Part shown: in pieces, positions 8,467-16,716 of the stretch
Position numbering within the stretch: position 1 is the first letter of the stretch
Layout of the letters: every line of letters begins with the position of its first letter
From: Saprospiraceae bacterium
Lineage (GTDB): Bacteria > Bacteroidota > Bacteroidia > Chitinophagales > Saprospiraceae
Direction: 5' to 3'
DNA: 43,420 nucleotides
Assembly (NCBI GenBank): GCA_019634045.1
Contig: JAHQWA010000355.1
Location: 1-43,420 of the forward strand
The notes under the pieces: model-generated
The model's database searches: none
Seen by the model: the letters and a program-made list of their open reading frames with translations, nothing else
Told to the model about the DNA's origin: nothing
Translations under genes and position numbers: made by a program

Positions 8467-9291
8467 TTAATTGGCGACGAAGGTTAATTCAAACCAGCCG
8501 TCTACTCCCACAATTTTACTACGAACCACCAAGGTTTCTTCAGAAAGATTAACTATATCATAGTCAGGTCCCGAATCCCAAACCCCCATGAATGCACCTT
8601 CCGGCAACTTAATCCTCGTTTCCCCATTCTCTCCCCCACCCGGAACCAATAGCCAAGTGTAATCATCTGGTGGTATATAATCTACTGGTACGTATCCATT
8701 CCACGGGTCAACTGTTTTGCCCTGATTGTTGTACGTAAAACTGGCTCCGTCAAAAGAAAAACAGAAATTGTCATTGTATTGCTCAAAATCTAGTCCTCCC
8801 TCTGGAGATGTAAACCATTCTCCTGATCCAGGCGTTGGTCCGACCGTTATAGCCCCTGCTATCGAGGAAAATGTCCAGCACTTCTGACCTCCAATCTCGC
8901 ACCCCCCAGCTAGCAAATTAATGTCATTAGTACAAGTTACTTGCGCATCTTCTTCAATAAAGATTTCTTGACTTGCACTGGCCGTTCCGCCACCACCTTC
9001 CTTGGCTGCATGCAGCGTGATCGTGTAGGTACCCGCCTTTGTAAACAAGATCGTATCGACCGCAAGCGTTGAACTTGCTGGAGTCCCTCCTGGCATATCC
9101 CAAACACGCGAAAAGAAGCCTTGAGATTGATCCTTGATGATAATCCGGTTGGGGTTATCCGCACTTGGCGTAATTTCCAGGGTGGGCGCCTCCGGTAAAC
9201 CAGGAATGGAAATGTCTTCTTCAACGAAGGCCTCACAGCCTGCCAATAAGACAGCTGCTACTGCAAGGCTCCATATATATTTCTTTTTCAT
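8467..9291 (-). CDS. PKD-domain surface glycan-binding lipoprotein (SusE-position)
   Basis: The 274-residue protein begins with a lipoprotein signal, Cys19 in VLLAGC. A PKD-like domain covers about 38-112 (IIIKDQSQGFFSRVWDMPGGTP, FTKAGTYTITLHAAKEGG). It is followed by a beta-rich C-terminal domain of about 155 residues with cysteines and many aromatics (CWTFSS, GEWFTSPEG, DDYTWLLVPGGGENG). It lies directly after susD (23-base gap) and before the GH16 genes, the usual place for a surface glycan-binding protein of SusE/F or SGBP-B type. Exposed aromatics suit beta-glucan binding. The C-terminal domain resembles those seen in other Bacteroidota polysaccharide loci, but I cannot assign it to a CBM family. 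Confidence 0.8.
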   Translation of the reverse strand: MKKKYIWSLAVAAVLLAGCEAFVEEDISIPGLPEAPTLEITPSADNPNRIIIKDQSQGFFSRVWDMPGGTPASSTLAVDTILFTKAGTYTITLHAAKEGGGGTASASQEIFIEEDAQVTCTNDINLLAGGCEIGGQKCWTFSSIAGAITVGPTPGSGEWFTSPEGGLDFEQYNDNFCFSFDGASFTYNNQGKTVDPWNGYVPVDYIPPDDYTWLLVPGGGENGETRIKLPEGAFMGVWDSGPDYDIVNLSEETLVVRSKIVGVDGWFELTFVAN

Positions 9292-9314
9292 TAGTCTAAT
9301 TTTAGCTATTCACA

Positions 9315-10802
9315 CTAATACCCTGGATTCTGGGTGATGGAACCGTTGGTGGCCAATATCTGAGATTCCGGGATCGGCAAGATCTCGTTCACCCCCTCTT
9401 TGAATCCTAAGGGGCCCAACACAGCAGAAGCACGTCCAGTCCTTATCAAATCAAAATACCGATGCCCTTCCAGTCCCAATTCTACTCGACGTTCGTGGTA
9501 AATGGATTCCAATAGAGGTTGCCCAGAGCGCGTGATTGGATCCAGTTGTACTCGTTTTCGAACTTCGTTCAATGAATTCCTCGCCCCAGCTTCGTTGCCA
9601 TTGTGAAAAGCCGCTTCCGCATGCATCAGCAACACATCCGCATAGCGAATTACTCGATCATTGGTTCCGCCATTAGGATTAGGATCTCCGAATGGTGCTT
9701 CTTCACTCTTATTATTGAAGTTCTTCTTAGGATAATACTCATGAGGATAGCCGGTAGCCTCTTTCGTGAACTGCCCTCGATCACCCATGAAATCTCCTAC
9801 TCGAAATACGGTGGCACTAAGTCTAGGATCTTCAAACCCCTCCTTGAAGAACTCGTCGACAAAATCCTGCGTGGGTAGATTAAAGCCAAAACCTTCGAAT
9901 TGCCCGCGAGCGCGCTGAAATACGTTGGTAAAAGTTCCTTCATTCGCATTGTTCCGGCCCCAGTTTCCACCTGAAGCATTCATGTATTGAATTTCGAAAA
10001 CAGATTCTTCGTTGTTTTCTCCCGCTTCCGTGAAGATCTGAGCGTAATTTGCCGCCAATTGGTACTCTCCAGATGAAATAATATCATTGGCGATACTTTC
10101 TGCCTCAGCAAATCGGGACTGGTACATGTAGGCCTTCAACAATAAGCCTTGCGCAGCTCCTTTGGTGATGCGTCCCAGGTCCTCGATACCGTATTGACTG
10201 CGAGGCCAAAGACCACTGATAGCTTCTGTCAAGTCCTGTTCAATCAAGGCCCAAACTTCCGCCGCGGGGGTCCGAGGCATATTGTATTCACTTGGCGCCA
10301 GCACGTGGTCTACTAAAGGCACATCTCCAAATAGAGTTACTAAGTTGTAGAAGAACCAAGCTCGTATGAACTTTGCCTCACCTAATACTCGATTTTTCAA
10401 ATCGGTATCCATATCGATATCTGGAACTCGTTCCAGGACGAGGTTGGCTCGATAAATTCCCTCATAATCTGCTGCCCATTCGGCCTCCAAATATTCCGTA
10501 TCGGTCAATCCTTGAAAGTTCTCCAAGGCTCTCAGATCTGGTTGATCGTTGGGGCCAGAACCTCCGGTGGTTGAATCGTCAGAAAATATATCTCCCCAGA
10601 ACCAGCGAAAGTGGCCAGCGGGTGTGAGTTCAAACTGCAGAGCCGCATAGGCACCATTCACCGCTGAAACAGCGTCGCTGGCTGTTTTATAGAAATTCTC
10701 TTCTGTTGCTCCGATGATAGGCTTCTTTTCAAGAATATCCTTTTCACAGGAAAAAAAGCACAGACAGAAGAAAGCTAGTAATAATGTTCTCTTCATGATC
10801 AT
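9315..10802 (-). CDS. SusD/RagB-family glycan-binding lipoprotein
   Basis: The 495-residue protein has a lipoprotein signal with Cys19 (CLCFFSCEKD); ATG at 10796 is an equally good start. It has the full SusD layout: an N-terminal SusD-like part with TPR helices (TASDAVSAVNGAYAALQFE, LGEAKFIRAWFFYNLVTLFGDVPLV) and a C-terminal part with RYADVLLMHAEAAFHNGNEAGARNSLNEVRKR, ERRVELGLEGHRYFDLIR and EILPIPESQILAT. SusD proteins sit as a lid on SusC and capture oligosaccharides outside the cell. The start codon follows the susC stop by only three bases, so the two are translationally coupled. The operon's GH16 enzymes point to beta-1,3-glucan as ligand. Confidence 0.97.
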   Translation of the reverse strand: MIMKRTLLLAFFCLCFFSCEKDILEKKPIIGATEENFYKTASDAVSAVNGAYAALQFELTPAGHFRWFWGDIFSDDSTTGGSGPNDQPDLRALENFQGLTDTEYLEAEWAADYEGIYRANLVLERVPDIDMDTDLKNRVLGEAKFIRAWFFYNLVTLFGDVPLVDHVLAPSEYNMPRTPAAEVWALIEQDLTEAISGLWPRSQYGIEDLGRITKGAAQGLLLKAYMYQSRFAEAESIANDIISSGEYQLAANYAQIFTEAGENNEESVFEIQYMNASGGNWGRNNANEGTFTNVFQRARGQFEGFGFNLPTQDFVDEFFKEGFEDPRLSATVFRVGDFMGDRGQFTKEATGYPHEYYPKKNFNNKSEEAPFGDPNPNGGTNDRVIRYADVLLMHAEAAFHNGNEAGARNSLNEVRKRVQLDPITRSGQPLLESIYHERRVELGLEGHRYFDLIRTGRASAVLGPLGFKEGVNEILPIPESQILATNGSITQNPGY

Positions 10803-10805
10803 CCG

Positions 10806-13800
10806 TTAAAAAGTGATTTGAATACCGCCCAAGAAGGTTCTTGCTTGCGGATAAAAGCCTCTATCAATCCCCAGGTCCAAAGCCCCTTGTGTGGATCCAA
10901 TCTCTGGGTCTAAGCCAGAATAGTTGGTTAAGGTCCATAAGTTTTGACTACTCACATATACTCTCAGCTTTGTCAAACTCAATTTAGACAGTATATTTCT
11001 GGGCAGCTGATAGCCAACTTGTAAATTCTTTATTCTTAGATAGGAACCATCCTCCACAAAACGATCAGACACCCGAGCATTTCGATTTGGATCACTAAGG
11101 GTTACTCTTGGTTCCACTGAAGTGGTTCCCGGTCCGGTCCAGCGGTTCAAGACGCTTTGTGGTCGATTGGTGTACGAAAAGTCATAGCGTACAATTCCAT
11201 TGTAGATTTCATTACCAGAAACACCTTGTAAAAAGAGGCTCAAATCAAAACCTTTATATTCCGCGTCAAAGGTCACTCCATAGGTGAAATCTGGAGTAGG
11301 ATTACCGATAAAGGTGCGGTCATTGCTGGTAATAATACCATCCCCGTCCAAATCTTTGAAGCGGATATCTCCAGGAGCGGTATTTTCATTCTGTACAGCG
11401 TGCGCTTCAACTTCGGCCTGGCTTTGGAAGATACCATCCGTGACATAGCCATAGAAAGCAGCAATCGGATGCCCCACTTCAGTTCTAGCCGCACTCCCTG
11501 CGGAGAATACATTACCAGAAGTAATCGGTTCTCCACCTTCTCCCAAACTGATCACTTCCGTAGATACAAATGCAATATTTGCTCCCACTCCATATTTGAA
11601 AACTCCCTTTCGATTTCTATAATTTAAAGACAATTCCAGCCCCGTATTTTCCATTTCGCCAATGTTTCTTACTGGCGGTAGAGTTCCTGCTGTAAGCGGA
11701 ATCGGGGCTGCATACAACATATCGGATGTGTTCTTAACGTAGTAATCTGCCACGAAGTAAATTTGGCCATCATATAATTCTACATCCAGGCCGATATCTG
11801 TCTGGGTACTGGTCTCCCATTTCAAATCAGGGTTAGCTGATACCAGTGGTACATTACCATTGGTAATAATTTCTCCTGCTCCAAAAGTGTAATTCTGTCC
11901 CGCGTTAACAATCGTTGAAAAGCTGTAATTTCCAATACGGTCATTACCATTCTGGCCCCAACTAGCACGTAGTTTAAACAAACTCACATCGTCCCACTTC
12001 CAGAAATCTTCTCGGTTGATTACCCACCCTAAAGAGAAAGAAGGGAAATAACCGAAGCGATTATTGGTTCCAAACCTAGAAGATCCATCTGCTCGGAAGG
12101 TAGCCGAAGCCAAATAGCGGTCTTTCCATTCGTAATTTACCTTACCGAAGAAAGAAAGTAGAGAAGCTTCTGTAGCACCTGCATAAGCGCTTTGTGAAGC
12201 AATTGGGTCAATCGTATTGGAAATGTAGGCATCTGCAGGATCATTACTAGGTAGATTGGTATTGCCGCCACCAGAAAAATCAAATCGATTGTCCAAAAAG
12301 GTCGTACCCACGGTAACATCCAGTGCATGTTGATTCTGAAAGGTAGTCTTATAGTTCAGCACATTCTCCCACTGCATGTTCCGCCAAGTATTATGCTCTT
12401 TTCCCACACTATTCACGATGTTGCGCTCTCCTGCCGGTGCATCACCGATGGCAGGATTGATACTCAAATCGTAGAGTGGTCGAAAAACATCTCGGGTAGC
12501 AAAAGTGGCATCTACACTAAAAGTAGATTTAAAGCGCAGTTGCTCCATTAGTTTCAATTCTCCAAAAACAGACCCTACGATTCGATTGGAATTCCATTTG
12601 TCATGGATTTGCTCGATGGCGTTAATGGGGTTGGTAATGTCTGTATCAGAATAGTACGAATAGGCATAAGTCCCGTCCGGCTTGCGGATTGGTGTCACCG
12701 GATCCATGTTTAAGGCACGGATCAAAGGGGTAACAAATTCGTTATTTTCGGGCAGGAAGTTTCTTTCCAAGTAGGTAAAACCTAAGGTGTTCCCTACTGT
12801 TAGCCAATCTTTGAGGTCATTTACGGTATTTAGGCGGACGGTATAACGTTCAAAACCTGACCTTTCTCCTCCCACGATACCATCTTGCTCAAAATAATTG
12901 CCAGATACGGTATAAGCAGAGCGTTCACCGCCACCACTCAGCGTCAACTGATGACTCACCATTGGTGCATCCTGGAATATAGCTGATTGCCAATCCGTTC
13001 CTTCTCCCAGCAAATCAGGGTTAGCAAACTCAGGCAAGGGAGTCCTTCCTGAATTAATATGGGCTTCATTTGATAAAATCGCATATTCTCTGGCGTTGAG
13101 CAGATTCATGTTTTTCCAGGCACTCTGCACGCCGTAGTACGTATGATAGCTAATACTACCTTCTTGGTTCTTTTTTCCACCTTTAGTCGTAATCAATACT
13201 ACACCATTGGCCCCTCTTGCCCCGTAAATGGCCGAGGATGCAGCATCCTTCAATACGTTAATGGATTCAATATCATTAGGATTCAAAAAATCTATCCCTT
13301 CCACTGGAATTCCATCTACAATATATAGAGGGTCGCTATTATTGATGGTACCTACCCCACGCACGCGTACTGTTAGCGGGCTGCCCGGAGAACCAGAACT
13401 TTGCGCCACCTGCACCCCCGCTACCCGGCCTTGAAGCGCTTGTTCTGTTCGCAGAACCGGCGTTTCCGTAATTTCATCGGAGGTAACGGTAGAAACCGCT
13501 CCACTAATACTGCTACGTTTCTGGGTACCGTAACCGACCACTACGACTTCGTCTAACAGGGATATATTTTCTGCCAAAACGATATTCAATTCTTGCTCAT
13601 TCTTAATCGTTACTTCCTGCGTCTGCAAGCCAGTATAAGAGAAAACCAACACGGCAGGCCTCTCTTCCAGGCGCAAGGAAAAGGTACCATCGATATCACT
13701 AACTGTACCAGAGGTAGTTCCCTTTACACCGATAGTGGCTCCGATCACGGTCTCCCCATCGGAGGTCGTGATCGTGCCCTTGATTTCGTCAGTTGCTTGC

Positions 13801-13862
13801 CCAAAGGCCGTAGTCATGACCAGTAGGAAACCAACTACGCTACAACAAATTTTTTGAATCAT
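10806..13862 (-). CDS. SusC/RagA-family TonB-dependent glycan importer
   Basis: An upstream in-frame extension exists to 13946, but the ATG at 13862 gives the proper signal peptide (MIQKICCSVVGFLLVMTTAFGQ) and a 1018-residue protein of normal family length. Domains in order are a CarboxypepD_reg-like domain at about 25-105 (GATIGVKGTTSGTVSDIDG), the TonB-box-like SusC motif DEVVVVGYGTQKR, a plug domain with ALQGRVAGVQV and VRVRGVGTINNSDPLYIVDG, and a C-terminal 22-strand barrel ending in GGIQITF. It imports oligosaccharides across the outer membrane with the SusD lid. A hairpin lies 35 bases before the start (13897-13935). Confidence 0.97.
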   Translation of the reverse strand: MIQKICCSVVGFLLVMTTAFGQATDEIKGTITTSDGETVIGATIGVKGTTSGTVSDIDGTFSLRLEERPAVLVFSYTGLQTQEVTIKNEQELNIVLAENISLLDEVVVVGYGTQKRSSISGAVSTVTSDEITETPVLRTEQALQGRVAGVQVAQSSGSPGSPLTVRVRGVGTINNSDPLYIVDGIPVEGIDFLNPNDIESINVLKDAASSAIYGARGANGVVLITTKGGKKNQEGSISYHTYYGVQSAWKNMNLLNAREYAILSNEAHINSGRTPLPEFANPDLLGEGTDWQSAIFQDAPMVSHQLTLSGGGERSAYTVSGNYFEQDGIVGGERSGFERYTVRLNTVNDLKDWLTVGNTLGFTYLERNFLPENNEFVTPLIRALNMDPVTPIRKPDGTYAYSYYSDTDITNPINAIEQIHDKWNSNRIVGSVFGELKLMEQLRFKSTFSVDATFATRDVFRPLYDLSINPAIGDAPAGERNIVNSVGKEHNTWRNMQWENVLNYKTTFQNQHALDVTVGTTFLDNRFDFSGGGNTNLPSNDPADAYISNTIDPIASQSAYAGATEASLLSFFGKVNYEWKDRYLASATFRADGSSRFGTNNRFGYFPSFSLGWVINREDFWKWDDVSLFKLRASWGQNGNDRIGNYSFSTIVNAGQNYTFGAGEIITNGNVPLVSANPDLKWETSTQTDIGLDVELYDGQIYFVADYYVKNTSDMLYAAPIPLTAGTLPPVRNIGEMENTGLELSLNYRNRKGVFKYGVGANIAFVSTEVISLGEGGEPITSGNVFSAGSAARTEVGHPIAAFYGYVTDGIFQSQAEVEAHAVQNENTAPGDIRFKDLDGDGIITSNDRTFIGNPTPDFTYGVTFDAEYKGFDLSLFLQGVSGNEIYNGIVRYDFSYTNRPQSVLNRWTGPGTTSVEPRVTLSDPNRNARVSDRFVEDGSYLRIKNLQVGYQLPRNILSKLSLTKLRVYVSSQNLWTLTNYSGLDPEIGSTQGALDLGIDRGFYPQARTFLGGIQITF

Positions 13863-13896
13863 GTGGGTGAAAATTCGATTTCGATTTGAAAAGTGG

Positions 13897-13935
13897 GTTA
13901 GTGGGTATGCCCGAGTACTCGAGCGCCCCACTAAC
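13897..13935 (-). promoter_or_regulatory. Hairpin in the leader between the T9SS gene and susC
   Basis: GTTAGTGGG pairs perfectly with CCCACTAAC (9 bp), and the loop contains the self-complementary CGAGTACTCG. On the minus strand the structure lies 35 bases before the susC ATG and is not followed by a T-run. A processing or stabilising structure is therefore more likely than a plain terminator. Confidence 0.45.
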
Positions 13936-13971
13936 ACCGATCCCATCTGGCAGCCCGAAGGCCACCACTCT

Positions 13972-16359
13972 TTATTGCTTAATCATTCTTTTCGTAACTA
14001 TCATTTCGTCGGTTCTTACACGTATCAGATAGATGCCGCTTTGATGAGTGGATAGATCCAAGTTCCATTGATCTTGACCACGATCTATTGTTCTTTGCCA
14101 GATAAGTCTTCCATTGAGGTCCCATAGTTCTACCTGCTTACGCCCCACTTGTGGTTCAAAGGTCAACTGTGCAAAATCACGTACTAGGTTAGGATTGATG
14201 CGTACTAGATTAGGATTAAGAACTAGATCTTCCGTATTAACTAGGCAGCTTTCGCAGGAATTCCACGGAAAACACACCGAGGCATCTCCATCAACTGTTA
14301 AAGCTCGGTTGGTAAATCCTCCATTAGTGACGGTACAAGGATCCTCTGGAACAAACCCCTCTTGCATAGCCCAATTGTCAATCGTGAACTTGAATTCATG
14401 ACCACCACCTGGTAACTCAAAAGTCCCTTCCCAAACATCATCTCCATCATCATCTGCTAAGGGATTAGCATCGCCGGCCCATCCATTGAAACTACCACTC
14501 ACATATACGGTTCCAAATTCCTCCGTATACCCTGTCATATCCACAGCGAAACTTACCATGCCACTGGCCAAGGCTGGCATACAATTAGTATCAGTTGTAC
14601 ATTCCGCAAAGCAAGTAGCAAGGATGGTATCTGACATTACCGGGCTAATAAATCGATCATTGAAATTATCTGGATTTGCGCAATCTTGGCCCTCAATGTT
14701 TTCTTTGCAAGAAAAATCGCCACAAGCACCGTTGGTAAAAGTGTAGAACCCGCTATATCCGATTTCGCGTTCAATCGTCAAAGAAACCACGCCGTCCTCA
14801 CTCGGCATCAATCTGAATTTCTCGTTGGGAGCTCCAAATTCATTCCCTCCAGCGATGAAAACTCCTGATTCTGCAGTTGTGATAGAAGAAACACCTAGAT
14901 TGAAAGTAATCTTGACCGAGGCTCCACAAGCGTAGCAGCTGTTAAAACAGACCGTTCCTGGATCTGAATTTGCGGAAACGACCAGGGATCTATTAGCAAA
15001 CCTACCGTCGTCATTTACGGTAAGCTTTGTGCAAGATTCTGAACCATTAAATTCTTCCTGAACCGACCAATTATCTAAGGTAAACTTATACTCAATTGGA
15101 CCCGTAGGCAGGGGAAGCGTTGTAGTCCAAACGCCATCTTCATCTTCATCACTCAAAGGATTTGCATCACCAGCCCAGCCGTTAAAGTCTCCACTGATGT
15201 AGACTGTGCCAAAGCCTGGCTCGTATTCGCTCATATCTACCGCAAAAGTCACATCTACATTTTCGGCTACACCGGAAGTACATACTTCAATATCATCAAA
15301 ATAGGAAGTAACGTCCGTACCCGTTCCAGCTGTACCGAAATCAAAGAAAAGTACAATCCGTCCGAATGTCCGACCAGTGGCTGGTTGATTGGAATCCTCC
15401 AGAGATGGATTGTCAAAATTGAAACACAATTCTTCCCATTCGTTCTCCTTGGTGTTGGCAACGGTGGTAATCCAATTCTCACCCTCATTCGGCTGCTCCA
15501 ATTTAACTGCCAAATTACCGATGTGATCCATGTGAACCTTGACACAAATTTCCCCTCCTGAGCTAGCATCAATGGGGGCACTAGGATCCGGATTGGAAAA
15601 CATACCACCCCAAGTTTGAGCATCGCCAGCCTTAACATATTCCACCACGCTTCCACTGGTATTGATACCAGAGGAATTTGGATTGTCGATAACGGACGTT
15701 AGTTGCGCTTCCAGTGATGAACCAAAAATCTGGAAGTTGGTAGAAGTTGCTTCGGTTTCGAAATCCAGAATAGAAGTACATGTTCTCTCGCTCGGCGTCA
15801 TGTAGGTTATATCATCCAAGTAGGTAGTGACACTTGATCCCGTACCCGCCGTGCCGAAATCGGTGAAAATAACGAGTTGTCCAAATACCCTTCCCGTAGC
15901 GGGTTGGTTGGAATCCTCCAAGGAAGGAGCATCAAAATCAAAACATATCTCTTCCCATTCTCCCGTAGTAGTGTTAGCTACCGAGGTAATCCAATTTTCC
16001 CCTCCTGAGGCTGGTTGTTCCAATTTAACAGCGAGATTTCCGATGTGATCGAAGTGTGCCTTAATACAGATTTGACCTCCATTCGTCGCATCGATAGGAC
16101 TAGTTGGTGCAGGGTTAGCGAAGGCTCCACCCCAAGTCGGCGCATCGCCTACTTTGACAAATTCTAGAACCGTAGCACTTGTATTAATGCCAGAGGCATT
16201 CGGGTTAGCAATAGTATTAGACTGAGCACCTTCAGCACTTCCTCCAAAATATTGGAAGTTTAAGCTGGAACTCTCCGATTCGAAATCGATGACCACCTGG
16301 CCGAAGGACATGCTTAGAAAAGCAAGTTGAAATAGTATTACAGGTAAAAGTCTTTTCAT
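13972..16359 (-). CDS. T9SS-secreted multi-module carbohydrate-binding protein
   Basis: The ATG at 16359 gives MKRLLPVILFQLAFLSMSFGQ, a clean signal peptide, after an AG-rich leader; a GTG at 16380 is less likely. The protein has about 795 residues. Two tandem copies of a module of about 175 residues come first, each with the pattern DFE...SLNFQ.FG...NPN.SGINTS and GENWITSVANT, ending in FDFGTAGTG. These look like jelly-roll carbohydrate-binding modules. Three modules resembling the CBM20/CBM48 'FNGW' fold follow (VYISGDFNGWAGDANPL, a more diverged one with GYSGFYTFTNGACGDFSC, and VYVSGSFNGWAGDANPL). The last 75 residues are a type-A T9SS sorting domain (ELWDLNGRLIWQ, GIYLIRV, KRMIKQ). No catalytic domain is visible. 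It is first in the glucan operon and probably presents glucan at the cell surface. Confidence 0.85.
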   Translation of the reverse strand: MKRLLPVILFQLAFLSMSFGQVVIDFESESSSLNFQYFGGSAEGAQSNTIANPNASGINTSATVLEFVKVGDAPTWGGAFANPAPTSPIDATNGGQICIKAHFDHIGNLAVKLEQPASGGENWITSVANTTTGEWEEICFDFDAPSLEDSNQPATGRVFGQLVIFTDFGTAGTGSSVTTYLDDITYMTPSERTCTSILDFETEATSTNFQIFGSSLEAQLTSVIDNPNSSGINTSGSVVEYVKAGDAQTWGGMFSNPDPSAPIDASSGGEICVKVHMDHIGNLAVKLEQPNEGENWITTVANTKENEWEELCFNFDNPSLEDSNQPATGRTFGRIVLFFDFGTAGTGTDVTSYFDDIEVCTSGVAENVDVTFAVDMSEYEPGFGTVYISGDFNGWAGDANPLSDEDEDGVWTTTLPLPTGPIEYKFTLDNWSVQEEFNGSESCTKLTVNDDGRFANRSLVVSANSDPGTVCFNSCYACGASVKITFNLGVSSITTAESGVFIAGGNEFGAPNEKFRLMPSEDGVVSLTIEREIGYSGFYTFTNGACGDFSCKENIEGQDCANPDNFNDRFISPVMSDTILATCFAECTTDTNCMPALASGMVSFAVDMTGYTEEFGTVYVSGSFNGWAGDANPLADDDGDDVWEGTFELPGGGHEFKFTIDNWAMQEGFVPEDPCTVTNGGFTNRALTVDGDASVCFPWNSCESCLVNTEDLVLNPNLVRINPNLVRDFAQLTFEPQVGRKQVELWDLNGRLIWQRTIDRGQDQWNLDLSTHQSGIYLIRVRTDEMIVTKRMIKQ

Positions 16360-16716
16360 CTGTTCTTTTTTTAGTAGCACAATTATGTTGAAGTGTTAGA
16401 GTTAGATTTAGGTCATTTCCTCGCAAACTATTACTTCAAGCGTATTCTTAGCTTGCTCAGGCAATAATAACCACTACATCAATTAGGAATAAAGTCGAGT
16501 ATGATTTACAGAAGAAAATTTTGGTTTTTCGCTGATTGGAAAACAAATCTACTATCATTTAGAAGTATACACCCGATAATCTACTACATCACAGATACTA
16601 CATGGACAACATTGATCACTTCAGACTACAACATAAGTACATCATGTTTCTGATTTCATACTATTTAGCTACTTCATTTACTATATTAGAGCAAGGAAAT
16701 GATGGAGTAAGCTTAT
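16360..16716. other. Divergent control region of the glucan locus
   Basis: This 357-base region separates the divergent binding-protein operon and its regulator. I see no gene in it. It is AT-rich and holds one candidate minus-strand promoter element at 16544-16551. It is the natural place for the regulator's operator, although no clear dyad symmetry was spotted. Confidence 0.6.
16544..16551 (-). promoter_or_regulatory. Candidate -7 element of the glucan operon
   Basis: On the minus strand this reads TAGATTTG, a match to TAnnTTTG. It would give a leader of about 180 bases before the T9SS protein. No obvious -33 TTG lies at the expected distance, which would suit an activator-dependent promoter. 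Confidence 0.35.

Noticed and set aside
13863-13946. N-terminal extension of susC to 13946
   Set aside because: The extension precedes a complete signal peptide at 13862, includes the hairpin arm and matches no family sequence.
15267-15656. Alternative 129-codon minus-strand frame inside the T9SS protein gene
   Set aside because: Shadow of the real gene in another frame; the main frame has signal peptide, repeats and sorting domain over its full length.
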